Positions 1-8,596 of a stretch of 64,000 nt of DNA are shown here, in pieces (positions within the stretch are counted from its first letter, which is position 1; the number at the start of each line of letters is the position of its first letter). The position numbers and the translations under genes are program-made. The DNA lies in contig NZ_JBJLSF010000007.1 in NCBI RefSeq assembly GCF_050871885.1, positions 1-64,000 on the forward strand, read 5' to 3'. The notes beneath the pieces are model-generated. The model did no database searches. It worked only from the letters and a program-made list of their open reading frames with translations, and was not told where the DNA came from. The DNA comes from Kineococcus sp050871885 (lineage in GTDB: Bacteria; Actinomycetota; Actinomycetes; Actinomycetales; Kineococcaceae).

Positions 1-93
1 CGCCGGGTCCTCGACCCGGCGGCCGTCGTGCGTCCGGTGCACCCGGCCACGGCGAGCGCAGCGCAAGGCTCAACAGCAGGCTCAACAGTCGGC

Positions 94-1047
94 TCAGGTG
101 TTGAGCGTGTCGGCGAACAGGCCCAGGTCGTCGCCCTCGGTGACCTCCCACGCCTCCAGGCCGGGCGCGGCGAGCACGGCCTCGATCAGCTCGGTGGAGC
201 CGCCGATGAGGGTGGAGTCGAAATCGATCTCGCTGACCAGGCACCAGGAGCGGTCGAGCGGCCACAGCAGGTTCGGTGACTGCGGATCGAACCAGTCGCC
301 GGTGACCTGATCGCCCATGGCCAGCGCCGCGCGCAGCGGCCCGGCGAGAAGCAGGTAGTCGCGTCCGGGCAGCGACAGGCGTGGTGCGGCCAGGGCCCGG
401 CGCAGCTGCACCGGCACCGGCACCGGCACCGGCACCGGCGCCGGCTGCGGTGGCGGTGGGGGAGGGCCGCCCTCGCTGTCGGCGTAGGCGAAGACGGTGA
501 AGGAGCTGGAGCCGGTGAGCCAGCCGTAGCCCTCCCACAGGGCGTGGCAGCACTCCTGCTCACCGGTGAAGGGGGCCAGGACGTCCAGCAGCGCGGTCAG
601 GGCGGCAGGCTCCAGGGTGCCTTCCTGGACGCTGACCTCCTCCCACAGGCCCTCGTCGGTGACGGGCAGCCGCGTCTGGCTGGGCGCGTCGCCGGTGGGT
701 GCGGGGGTGGTGATGGCGCGCCACTGCATGAGCGCGTGCGGGGTGCGCCCGGTGCGCTGGCACACCTGCGCCCACGTCAGCCCCGCCCGCTGCGGCACCA
801 GCCCGTGCGGCGCTGTCCCTGTCGGTGTCCCGGGCCCTTCGGCCGCGGGGGCCGACGCGGCGCTCGCCGATGCCGGCGCCGACGATGTTGAGGGCGGTGC
901 GGGGAAGAAGTCGACGGGGTGCAGGATGCGCGCGTAGGCGGCGAAGCCGGTGGGCACCGTGCATGCCACCGTGCTGCCGAAGCCGCGCAGCCGACCGGTG
1001 ATCCAGTTCCCGGCCGAGCCCTCAGGCAGGGCTCGCAGTCCTTCCAT
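94..1047 (-). CDS. conserved hypothetical protein with proline-rich linker
   Basis: A 317-residue protein of unknown function. It matches my memory of an actinobacterial hypothetical family: N-terminal MEGLRALPEGSAGNWI and PTGFAAYARILHPV, a middle segment with CCHALWEGYGWL, and a C-terminal segment running from PGRDYLLLAGP to LLWPLDRSWCLVSEIDFD. A low-complexity stretch (five glycines' worth of linker, six prolines, then repeated PV) separates the last two segments. No signal peptide or membrane segment is visible. I start at the ATG at 1047 because it matches the family N-terminus; a GTG at 1089 would add 14 residues. It stands alone at the left edge of the accessory region. I assign no role. 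Confidence 0.7.
   Translation of the reverse strand: MEGLRALPEGSAGNWITGRLRGFGSTVACTVPTGFAAYARILHPVDFFPAPPSTSSAPASASAASAPAAEGPGTPTGTAPHGLVPQRAGLTWAQVCQRTGRTPHALMQWRAITTPAPTGDAPSQTRLPVTDEGLWEEVSVQEGTLEPAALTALLDVLAPFTGEQECCHALWEGYGWLTGSSSFTVFAYADSEGGPPPPPPQPAPVPVPVPVPVQLRRALAAPRLSLPGRDYLLLAGPLRAALAMGDQVTGDWFDPQSPNLLWPLDRSWCLVSEIDFDSTLIGGSTELIEAVLAAPGLEAWEVTEGDDLGLFADTLNT
409..438. repeat. hexanucleotide tandem repeat CACCGG x5
   Basis: Five perfect CACCGG copies inside the gene at 94-1047. On the coding strand they encode the (PV)n linker. The unit length keeps the frame, so copy changes alter only linker length. Confidence 0.9.
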
Positions 1048-1199
1048 GCTCACCAGCTCATCCTGCCGGTCAGCACCCCTGATCGTCACCGCTCGAGACC
1101 ACGCACTGTGGGGCGGCCGTCATCGACGGCACGAACACATGGGCGTCGAGCGAGCAGGAACCCTCCTGTGGGCCCGTCCTCTCGGGCAGCCTGTCCTGC

Positions 1200-1652
1200 A
1201 TGGCCGGCACCGCGCGCTTGTCCGTCACAGCATCCGTGCGCATGCAGAGCAGTGGCAGTGGCAGAGTCAATGGCAGAGGTTCTGACCCTGGCCCTGGCCC
1301 TAGCCCTAGCCCTGGCCCTGACCTGCCGCGGCCGCGGGTGGCCTTGGTGGCAGCTCCCAGCCACCTGCTGCCGCACGATCACGACGAGCTGGAGGACGTG
1401 CGTGAGTGGCCCTTCCCGGTGAGCGTGGACTTCGCCGGGCCCTCGGGGGAGAGCCGCTACGCCGTGGCGCGCACGCTCTCGCAGCGGGTGACCTCAGGGG
1501 GCGCGGCTTTGGTGCTCGATAGCGCCTCGGGCGACCCCGAGTGGCAGCCACGCCCACGGGTGCTGCGCCGCGACCCGGATGACTGGGGACTCCTGTGGCC
1601 CTTCGATGGGTGGTGGGTGTGGCCGGATATCACCGCCAGCTTCCCCGAGTAG
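1200..1652 (+). CDS. hypothetical protein with Gly-Pro linker
   Basis: A 150-codon frame. Residues about 23-45 are a Gly/Pro/Ser linker built by a six-base repeat. The rest is compact and ends with a segment DPDDWGLLWPFDGWWVW. That LLWPxDxxW pattern resembles the LLWPLDRSW in the divergent neighbour at 94-1047, so the two may share a fold or an ancestor. No clear ribosome binding site is visible; starts at 1200 or 1242 are both possible. Function unknown. Confidence 0.5.
   Translation: MAGTARLSVTASVRMQSSGSGRVNGRGSDPGPGPSPSPGPDLPRPRVALVAAPSHLLPHDHDELEDVREWPFPVSVDFAGPSGESRYAVARTLSQRVTSGGAALVLDSASGDPEWQPRPRVLRRDPDDWGLLWPFDGWWVWPDITASFPE
1286..1321. repeat. degenerate hexanucleotide repeat CCCTGG/CCCTAG x6
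   Basis: Six units (CCCTGG, CCCTGG, CCCTAG, CCCTAG, CCCTGG, CCCTGA) encode the Gly-Pro-Ser linker of the overlapping gene. It mirrors the in-frame linker repeat in the divergent neighbour. Confidence 0.85.
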
Positions 1653-1762
1653 GCCTCCTTTACCGTCAGCGCACCTGTGGAGTGGGGCACGCGTATCAAC
1701 CCGCGGTACGGGCAGGTACTGCTGACGCTGGCGATGCAGCAGCACTGACCCCGTCGTGGCGC

Positions 1763-1802
1763 TCGGTGTGCGAGCGCGTCGTGACATCGGTGTGCGAGCG
1801 CG
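1763..1802. repeat. 16-bp direct repeat, 24-bp period
   Basis: The sequence TCGGTGTGCGAGCGCG occurs at 1763-1778 and again at 1787-1802. It lies in the noncoding stretch upstream of the gene at 1921. It could be a protein-binding iteron-like pair, but two copies are too few to call an origin. Confidence 0.6.
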
Positions 1803-1920
1803 CTCACCGGCGGGGCGGGCGCCGGCACCCCCCGGGGGGCAGGACATGCCTACGGCTGTTCACGAGTTTCGCTGGCAGAAGGCCCTCAAGGAGGCGTCGT
1901 GATCTGCCGATGACCTGACG

Positions 1921-2271
1921 GTGACCTCCGAGCAGGTGGTGGTGCGGTTGCTGCCCACCGATCCGCGCGACATGGTGCCCTCGGCGGTGCGCTGGGCGCA
2001 GGCCGTGCGGAGCGCGGTGGAGCGCGTACCCGGCCGCCAGATGCACCAGCCGGCACGTGAGTCGCTGGCCGCGGTGACGTGGGTGCTGGCAGCAGCGGCC
2101 GACTACGAGAGCCGCATCCCCGCCGACCACACCGCAACCGTGCTGACGCGGGAGGCCGGGGTCGGCGCCCGGGTGTGGCAGAAGCGCACCGCGTGGCTGC
2201 GCGAGCACCACTGGCTCGAGCACGATGCAGCCGGCGTCCACACCGGCTGGCGGCTGCGGTCCCCGGCATGA
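1921..2271 (+). CDS. hypothetical small protein, possible winged-helix
   Basis: A 116-residue protein with a GTG start. Its second half (about residues 45-112) reads like a winged helix: SLAAVTWVLAAAAD, then VLTREAGVGARVWQKR as a plausible recognition region, then WLREHHWLEHDAAGVHTGWRLR as a wing. Such small wHTH proteins are common on plasmids and genomic islands. The stop overlaps the ATG of the next gene (ATGA), so the two are probably translationally coupled. The DNA-binding role is inferred from pattern only. Confidence 0.5.
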   Translation: MTSEQVVVRLLPTDPRDMVPSAVRWAQAVRSAVERVPGRQMHQPARESLAAVTWVLAAAADYESRIPADHTATVLTREAGVGARVWQKRTAWLREHHWLEHDAAGVHTGWRLRSPA

Positions 2272-2438
2272 GGGACGCCGAGCAGGCCGGGGTGGCCCAG
2301 GTCGCCTTGGCCGTGCAGTGGACCCATGGCTGGACGACGACCTGCCCAGAGTGCGGCGGGCCGGAGTGGTGGACATGGTGGCGCTCACCGGTGGACGGCC
2401 TGTGGCGTCCCTCGCTGGGGCGCTGCAGCGGCTGCTGA
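2268..2438 (+). CDS. small CxxC/CxxC zinc-ribbon-like protein
   Basis: A 56-residue frame starting at an ATG that overlaps the upstream stop by the ATGA pattern. It contains CPEC at residues 26-29 and ends in CSGC at residues 53-56, with a tryptophan-rich stretch between. Paired CxxC motifs suggest a zinc ribbon. The exact coupling to the wHTH-like gene is the main argument that it is real. Function unknown; it might act with its upstream partner on DNA. Confidence 0.45.
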   Translation: MRDAEQAGVAQVALAVQWTHGWTTTCPECGGPEWWTWWRSPVDGLWRPSLGRCSGC

Positions 2439-2558
2439 CACGCGAGCCGAGCATCTGGAGGTTAGCGCGTCACCGATCCAAGGTCTTGCTGGACGGAAGC
2501 GTCGGCGGTGAGGGCTAGCGTCTGGGCTCGACCTGCTCGCGACCGGAAGGCGCAACCG

Positions 2559-2999
2559 ATGACCCCACAGGCGATGTCCCCACTGATCGGGGCGTTGACG
2601 GTGCGCGCCATCCACGCTTACGAGCGCGAAGACGCCTCGATCCTGCCTGGACTGCGCTCTCTGGGGGCTGTGATGGCCCTGCACGGCATCGCCGAGAACG
2701 GCGGTCTGGTCGGCGGCGGCATCGAGAACGTCTTCTTCAGCGAGAACATGCCGTCGCTCGAGGACGCGATCGCGGGCTTGCGCTGGCTCGCTCTCGACGA
2801 CGTCGCCGCGCTGGTGGTCCGCGCCCGCCAGGAGTACCTGTGGTTTCGGCCCACCGGCTGGGAGGAGCTCTCCGAGGAGGGCACCTTCGTGTGGGATCAG
2901 CTCGACTCAGCGTTCTTCGAGATCGCCACCCTGGACCGGCTGGAGACGGCGATGGCTGCTCGCCTGCACCAGATCGCCCCGGAGCTGCTGCTGTCCTGA
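2559..2999 (+). CDS. DUF4375/DMP19-like hypothetical protein
   Basis: A 146-residue protein starting at the ATG at 2559, preceded by GGAAGG at a workable distance; an in-frame GTG at 2508 would add 17 residues without better support. The core, from HGIAENGGLVGGGIENVFF through a helix LEDAIAGLRWLALDDVAALVVRARQEY, resembles the pattern of DUF4375 (DMP19) proteins, which carry an NGG motif followed by an A-L-rich helix. The function of that family is not settled in general. It stands alone. Confidence 0.6.
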   Translation: MTPQAMSPLIGALTVRAIHAYEREDASILPGLRSLGAVMALHGIAENGGLVGGGIENVFFSENMPSLEDAIAGLRWLALDDVAALVVRARQEYLWFRPTGWEELSEEGTFVWDQLDSAFFEIATLDRLETAMAARLHQIAPELLLS

Positions 3000-3476
3000 C
3001 CGCCTGGGGAAGTCAAGTACCACCACCGGGGGAGTGCCGAGGCGGTGCTCACGGTGTCGCGCACATCGACACGCCAGGACGTCGCTGACTGCTCATGATC
3101 ACACGCGTATCGCGGGATGACCCAGCGGTTACACGAGAGATGCTTCGTGGTCGCGACAGTACTCGAGCGCGGCAATCGCCCGCTGCGCGACACCCAGCAT
3201 CCTGAACGCATGCAGGTCGCGTACGGACACCCGGTGGTCGAGTTGGCTGCCGGCCTCGGTGCTCAGCGGCAGGCGGCAGGCATCTGGGCCCGCGCCACCG
3301 TCAAGCGGGAATACCTGCCTTCGGTGCCCTAGGACGAGGACAAGCTGGCTGGCATCCTGCAAGCTCTGCCGGCAGCTGGCGCATCGCTGTGCACCTGGCT
3401 CGCCGCGACCAGTTGGCCGTGGATTCTGCATTCCCATCCCGCAGGAGGACCGCTACCTGGCCACCGATCCCAGAGC
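3000..3476. other. no supported gene
   Basis: Only short, overlapping open frames with no recognisable domain. A minus-strand frame at 3129-3437 has a plausible composition but cannot be assigned. Probably decayed DNA upstream of the acetyltransferase remnant. Confidence 0.5.
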
Positions 3477-3686
3477 TTGGGGTCAGGGACAAGTCGGGCG
3501 CTGCTGGAGCGCGTGCACCAGTACGCCCGCCAGGCGGCGTTCTCCTGCGGTGAGCTGTGGGCCATCGCTGACAACGCGCGAGCGATCAGCGTGTACGAGC
3601 GTGCAGGCTGGGTGGTTACGGGCACCGTTGGGGTGCGCGGGTCCGCGGAGCGCCTGGAACGTCGCTCTGTGCGCGACTTCCGCTGA
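3477..3686 (+). pseudogene. GNAT acetyltransferase C-terminal remnant
   Basis: The 69-codon frame carries the C-terminal half of a GNAT N-acetyltransferase. It has SRALLERVHQYAR, corresponding to the helix after the acetyl-CoA loop, then LWAIADNARAISVYERAGWV, the hallmark N-x-x-A-x-x-x-Y-E-x-x-G-[FW] end of the fold. The N-terminal strands and the R/Q-x-x-G-x-G/A loop are not found upstream in a continuous frame. It is therefore most likely a truncated, nonfunctional copy next to the IS remnant. Confidence 0.6.
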
Positions 3687-3723
3687 CTCGTCGTGGTGCT
3701 GGTCGAGCAGCAGCCGCTCAGCC

Positions 3724-4363
3724 GTTAGCGCGAGCTGAACGTGCTCGCAGCGCCTGCGCCAGTGGCAAGAGGCCGGCGTGTGAGATGAGCTACACGCCGC
3801 GGTGCTGGACCGTCTCGGGCGGCAAGGACTGCTGGACTGGTCTCAGGCTAGTGCGGACTCCGTCAGCGTCCGAGCGAGAAGGGGGCAAGCTGACGGGCCC
3901 GAACCCCACCGACAGAGGCAAGCTGGGCACCAAGTACCACCTACTGGTCACCGCCGACGGCCTGCCGCTGAACGTCGTGCTGTCCAGAGTGAACCGGCAC
4001 AACTCGATGTTCCTGGCTCCGATGCTGGACGGGCAGCGCGCCATCAAGGGCACCGGCCGCGGACGTCCCCGACGTAGACCGCTCAAGCTGCACGCCGACA
4101 AAGGCCACGACAATCGGCGTTGTCGCGCCTACCTGCTCCGCTGGGGCATCGCCGCGCGCATCGCCCGCATCGGCATCGAGTCCAGCCAGCGACTCGGGCG
4201 GCATCGCTGGGTCGTCGAGCGCGCCATCGACTGGCTGCTGGCCTACAAGCACCTGGCGCTGCGCTACGACTGCACCGCGGTCACGATCACCGCATTGGCG
4301 CGTCTGACCGTCACCTTGATCTGCGCCCGCCGACTACCTCTGACGAACTAATGCAACGGCTTC
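3724..4363 (+). mobile_element. truncated IS5-family element, left copy
   Basis: The element retains the C-terminal half of a transposase gene and its right terminal repeat GCAACGGCTTC (4353-4363), which matches both ends of the copy at 9941-10923. I find no left terminal repeat, so the 5' end is lost. The DNA between this copy and the right copy is the three-gene cassette. Confidence 0.7.
3785..4351 (+). pseudogene. IS5-family transposase, truncated and frameshifted
   Basis: The open part encodes the DDE-domain half: LTGPNPTDRGKLGTKYHLLV, then HADKGHDNRR, then GIESSQRLGRHRWVVERAID with the catalytic E of a W-V-V-E-R motif. Upstream the same protein continues in another frame as RLRQWQEAGV, a TGA, then DELHAAVLDRLG, so there is both an in-frame stop and a frameshift around the run AGAAGGGGG. 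No N-terminal DNA-binding part is present. It is transcribed toward the cassette and ends 50 bp from the last cassette gene. Confidence 0.75.
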
Positions 4364-4400
4364 TTGGACCTACCTGCTGGCTGATGCTCGCTTCAGGCAT

Positions 4401-6359
4401 TCATGCCACCACCGGCGGTACCGGCTCGGCCTGATTGGTGACGTCAGGAGTGCTCATGAGGCGGCGCTCGATGTAGCGATCACGCCACTGGCCAACTTGC
4501 TGGCGGATGTCGTCCAGCTTGTCCATCCACGCTTTGGCCCGCAAGTTTTCCACACCGTCCTGCTCCACCACGGGTGTGCCGTCGTCGAGGCTGAGCGTGC
4601 TGAGGTCCGCGATGGCGGCCTCGAGCGCCAGCACGGCAGTGTTCACCGTGCCCAGCCGGCCCTCCAGGGGGTCCGCGGCAGATGTGGCAGCGCCACGGGG
4701 AAATCCGCTTTCACGCAGCCAGCGGTGTGTGACGGTGGCATCGCCGCCATGCCCAGCGGCCAGGGCCTGGCCGCTCTCGTCGACAATGGTGGGGGCGGTG
4801 TTCCTGCGGCCATCCTCGATAGCACGGGCGAGGAGCTGCAGGCCGCGCTCGGTCGCTGCCATGTCCTCGAGCAGGGCCGCGACGGAGCGGCGGTCACCGC
4901 CAGGGCCGACGTCATTGCGGGGACCGCGGATTGCGTCGTAGCGGGCCAGGTAGTACAGGCCCCGAACGCGCAGCTCAGTGGTGGCGGGCCGCTCCGGTGC
5001 GTCGGCGGCCCGCTCCGCCAGCGCCTCATGCAGGAGCTCGCTCACCGGCTTGGAGCTGGGAACCCAGGAGCCGATGCTCGTGTCGGCGCCAGCGGTGAGC
5101 ACGCTGGCCATCCGCTCAGCAGCCTCGGCCGTCATGACCCCACCGCGCAAGCCCCGCACCACCAGCTCCACGGCGAGTGGGACCTTCGTGCTGCGCCTGA
5201 TGCGGGCGCCACGGCGTTCCGGCTTTTCCAAGTCCAGGAAGATTGGCTCGCGGATGGCCTTGCGGACCCTGTCCTGAGCGGTGGTGAAGAGGAACACTAG
5301 GTCCGCGAAGCGGTCATCGGGCTGCAGTCGGCTCACCCCCAGGCGCTGGGCCTCGCTGCTGGTGATCTCCCCGCACAGCCATGCGCGCTTCGCGTCCGTG
5401 TCAACCTGGCTGATGCCGTGGCGGGCAGCGGCGGCGACGCAGGAGCTGGCGAGCTTGCCGGAGCGGGCTGCGTCGTCCCAGGGACGCTTCGTGTTGATGT
5501 GCTCCTGCCCGATCTTAATTTCGACGGCGCCGGCCAGATCGAGGCCTGATGCGGTGCTGTCGGTGATCGCACCGACGATGACGATTAGGGGGATGACCAT
5601 GCAGCGTGCCTGTGCCCGCTGCTCGTCGCTCAGCGCGGAGTCGGGCATGCTGATGAGCTCGCTGAGCTCGTCCAGCTTGCGCCTGAGGGGGGTGGAGGAG
5701 GCCGGGTAGGTGAACAGCAGCTCCGATGCGCTCAGCCCTAGCTGGCGCTGGGCATGGCTGGTGCGGCTGGTGCCTTCGCGCACCACGGGGAGGACGATCT
5801 CTGAAGCGCCGTCCTGGAAGGTGATGCGGGTCATCACCGCGATCGGCGCATCCATGATCCCCTGCTGGGAAACGGGCGGGTTGAGGTCGTTATTCGCGCG
5901 GGTGAGGTTCATGGCCGTCTCGAGCTGCGCTACCAGGTCCTGCCGCGACGCAGCGCTGATGCACAGCTCGGCTGGCCCACTGGTGACGGGGCTGGTGGCG
6001 CGCTGGTACAGCGAAACTCTCCCGGCCGCTTCCGCGGCCAGGGGGTACTCGACCATGGACCCGATGCGGGGGTTGTCCACGTCTGCGATCACGCTGGTGG
6101 CCCACGCCTCGCCCTCGACAAAGAGCAGGGTGGCGCCGGGGATGCGCATGCGGCGCGGCCGGCTCACCTGCGCAGAGATGTCGGCGGGATCGGCCCACAG
6201 GTAGGCGAACGAGCGCGAGCACCGCTCGTCCATGCCCAGCGTCTTGCGCGCCCGAGTGGCCAGCTCCCGCTGGGCGGAGGCGCCGGGCAGCGGTGGCAGC
6301 TCACGCACCGGGCGGGGGGCGTGCACCGAGCTATTGGTGGGGGTGCTGATCGTCGTCAT
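4401..6359 (-). CDS. ParB/sulfiredoxin-like domain protein, cassette gene 3
   Basis: A 652-residue protein. The ATG at 6359 follows GGAGAT at a good distance; longer in-frame extensions lack this. Residues about 155-210 match the ParB/Srx pattern: PVSQQGIMDAPIAVM corresponds to the ParB G-x-x-x-P-x-V box, and PVVREGTSRTSHAQRQLG to the GERR-type box followed by its helix. The remaining 440 residues are mostly helical and unassigned. No membrane segment is seen. It is the last gene of the leftward cassette, 95 bp after the GHKL ATPase, so the two are likely cotranscribed. ParB-like domains in mobile regions can be CTP/NTP-binding DNA sliding clamps, nucleases or modification sensors; which applies here is unknown. 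Confidence 0.65.
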   Translation of the reverse strand: MTTISTPTNSSVHAPRPVRELPPLPGASAQRELATRARKTLGMDERCSRSFAYLWADPADISAQVSRPRRMRIPGATLLFVEGEAWATSVIADVDNPRIGSMVEYPLAAEAAGRVSLYQRATSPVTSGPAELCISAASRQDLVAQLETAMNLTRANNDLNPPVSQQGIMDAPIAVMTRITFQDGASEIVLPVVREGTSRTSHAQRQLGLSASELLFTYPASSTPLRRKLDELSELISMPDSALSDEQRAQARCMVIPLIVIVGAITDSTASGLDLAGAVEIKIGQEHINTKRPWDDAARSGKLASSCVAAAARHGISQVDTDAKRAWLCGEITSSEAQRLGVSRLQPDDRFADLVFLFTTAQDRVRKAIREPIFLDLEKPERRGARIRRSTKVPLAVELVVRGLRGGVMTAEAAERMASVLTAGADTSIGSWVPSSKPVSELLHEALAERAADAPERPATTELRVRGLYYLARYDAIRGPRNDVGPGGDRRSVAALLEDMAATERGLQLLARAIEDGRRNTAPTIVDESGQALAAGHGGDATVTHRWLRESGFPRGAATSAADPLEGRLGTVNTAVLALEAAIADLSTLSLDDGTPVVEQDGVENLRAKAWMDKLDDIRQQVGQWRDRYIERRLMSTPDVTNQAEPVPPVVA

Positions 6360-6454
6360 GGGATCTCCGTCGGTATGCCGCTGAAAGCGGTGAGGGCCGC
6401 GCGCGCAGATACGGCCCTCACCGCATGCCGAGAGTGCAAGGCTGCCGCGCCGGG

Positions 6455-8596
6455 TCAAGCCGGCAGGGCCTCCCCGTCGCTGGCGGCCGCCCAGCGCCCA
6501 CGCCGGTGCTGCTCGGCGTCCTGGCGGATCGCCTCCTGGATCCGGGCCCGGGTGGCCACGCCACCGCGCACGAGCACCCACAGCGTGTCCGGGGACAGTA
6601 GCTGCTCCTGCTGTGCCCGGGTAGGGACCTGGCTGGTGGTCTGCAGGATGGCCGCCAGGGTGAGCGTCGTGTACTCGACCTCGAGGGCGCTGGTGATCAT
6701 CGCCGGCTCGATGTGCTCACGGATGCGGGCCTGCTCGTCCTGCCGCGCCCACGTGTCGGTGAGGTGACGCACCTCGTTGGCGAAGTGGGGGTGCTCGCGG
6801 TTGAAAACCAGCTTGCGGTTCTGGTTGTCCCAGAACGCCGGGATCTCGCCGCCGCGCGCATCCTCACCAATCTCGCCGGTGAACTCCTCCCGGGATAGCC
6901 ACACCACCTGCGGCGTCGCCTGGCGGCGCACCGGCAGGCCCAGGACCGGACCAGCAGGATCGGGCGTCAGCGGCGTGCCGGGCGCTGCCTGATCCCCCGG
7001 CGAGCCAGGGCCGCTGCCGCCACCGGTGCCGCGGCCAGCGCCCGGGCCCGCAGGGGTGGCGGTGGCGGTGCCGGGGCCGGGCGTGGCAGGCACGCCCGGC
7101 TCGGTGCCGTTCGCCCTGGCCACCAGGCCCGAGCCGGCCAACAGCGCGCGCAGCCCGGTGTAGATCTGGGCGACGCGCTCCTCCCAGCCATGCGGCTGCT
7201 GCGAGCGGGCGGTGGCGGCGGCCAGCTCGTCGCGGATGAACTGCGGAAGCAGGTGGCCGTCGACGATCTCGTCGGCCCACTCGCGCGGCTTGCCCGAGTC
7301 GGCCAGGAACTGCGAGGTGCCTGAAATCATCAGGTGCGAGCGGGTGCGGTCCTGCTCGACGGCGAAGGGCTCGCTGCCGTCGCGGGCGATGGGCGGCTCG
7401 ATGACCACGGCCACGCGCCTAGCCACCTCGGCGTGCCCGATGCCCAGCTCGCGGCAGGTGGCCACGTGCTTGCGCGAGTGCCACAGCTTGTGCGCATCGC
7501 CCCGGTAGCGCACCTCGGAGAAGCCCTTACCGCCGAACGGCATGTGCCGGGCGTCACCGCCGTTGCTGGGGGCCAGGCCGAAGCGGATTGTCGTCCCGTC
7601 GGCCAGCTGCACGCTCTGCTCTTGCACGCCGTCCATGGCGAACCAGGCGTCGTGGCTGCGCAGGCGGCGCGAGTCGATCCGATACTCGGTGCCGTCGGCA
7701 GCGTGCACGAAGCGGCCACCGGCGCTGGAGTGGCTGCGCGTCTCCTCGCGCCCGCGCCGGGAGCTGGCCACCAGCTCGACCGTCAGGCGTGAGGGGTCGT
7801 ACAGGCGCTCGGTGATGGCGGTCTCGACGTTCTGCGCCGTCTCGTCGGTGAAGTAGTCACGCACGTCGTCTTCCAGGTGCATGCCCAGCTCGGCGAACAC
7901 CATCCCGCCCCACTTGAGCACCTCCCGCGGGATCAAGGACGGAAAGTCGATGCCGTCCATCTCATAGCAGGGCACCACATCGTCGTAGACGTAGCGCACG
8001 CTGCCCGCGTCGTCCTCGACGAGCTCAGCAGGCAGCTGGCGGGTGACGTACGCCTCCTGCGCGTCGTCGAAGCGGATCCACATAAGGTGGCTCCGCTGCA
8101 GCAGGTCACCATCTCCAGGTTCCACGGCGATGATGACGAAGCCGGCGTGGTTCTGCGGTAGGGCCACCTGCCGCAGTCCCTGGCCGAAGCTGCCGTCGCG
8201 CGAGGAGGTCGACCAGGTCTCGTTGCCCGACTCGCCGATGTAGCGGAAGTAGTCGCGCATCTGCTGCGCGGACATCGCAGGGGCGGTGTTGGCGGTGACG
8301 ACCTTGATCCGCGTGCCGTGCGTGCCGTCGGGCAGCGGCACGCCTACCTCAAGCGACCGGATCCACATCTGCGCAGCTCCAGCCTGGAGCTGGTCCCCGA
8401 TGGTGATCATCCGGTCGTGCTCGCGCTCGCACGCCTGGATGAAGTTGCGGTAGCTCTCGACGGCCTTGGTATAAGGGGCGGAGCGGTCCGCCTCGTACTG
8501 CAGCCGTCGCGCCGTCGCCCTGGCCGTGGTGGTGACGGGCGTGTCACCCAGGTGAGGCCCAGCGGCGGGGGGAGGGGTCTTGTCGGGCTCGGTCAT
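6455..8596 (-). CDS. GHKL (HSP90/MORC-like) ATPase, cassette gene 2
   Basis: A 713-residue protein. The ATG at 8596 follows GGGAGC by a few bases. The ATP-binding fold is recognisable in order: N-box ESYRNFIQA (residues 47-55, Asn51 the expected Mg ligand), a second motif NTAPAMS (103-109) where GHKL proteins have DNGxGMS, GESG (121-124), and the lid DGSFGQGLR (134-142). The Asp that normally contacts adenine is Asn103, and both Gly of that motif are Ala, so binding or specificity may be altered. A Pro/Gly/Ala linker (about 498-562) leads to a C-terminal domain with FWDNQNRKLVFNREHPHF. GHKL ATPases of the MutL/MORC type are known beside restriction-like enzymes. It sits between the EVE nuclease and the ParB-like gene. 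Confidence 0.75.
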   Translation of the reverse strand: MTEPDKTPPPAAGPHLGDTPVTTTARATARRLQYEADRSAPYTKAVESYRNFIQACEREHDRMITIGDQLQAGAAQMWIRSLEVGVPLPDGTHGTRIKVVTANTAPAMSAQQMRDYFRYIGESGNETWSTSSRDGSFGQGLRQVALPQNHAGFVIIAVEPGDGDLLQRSHLMWIRFDDAQEAYVTRQLPAELVEDDAGSVRYVYDDVVPCYEMDGIDFPSLIPREVLKWGGMVFAELGMHLEDDVRDYFTDETAQNVETAITERLYDPSRLTVELVASSRRGREETRSHSSAGGRFVHAADGTEYRIDSRRLRSHDAWFAMDGVQEQSVQLADGTTIRFGLAPSNGGDARHMPFGGKGFSEVRYRGDAHKLWHSRKHVATCRELGIGHAEVARRVAVVIEPPIARDGSEPFAVEQDRTRSHLMISGTSQFLADSGKPREWADEIVDGHLLPQFIRDELAAATARSQQPHGWEERVAQIYTGLRALLAGSGLVARANGTEPGVPATPGPGTATATPAGPGAGRGTGGGSGPGSPGDQAAPGTPLTPDPAGPVLGLPVRRQATPQVVWLSREEFTGEIGEDARGGEIPAFWDNQNRKLVFNREHPHFANEVRHLTDTWARQDEQARIREHIEPAMITSALEVEYTTLTLAAILQTTSQVPTRAQQEQLLSPDTLWVLVRGGVATRARIQEAIRQDAEQHRRGRWAAASDGEALPA

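Noticed and set aside
1763..1802. Plasmid origin iterons
   Set aside because: Only two 16-bp copies and no recognisable replication initiator next to them.
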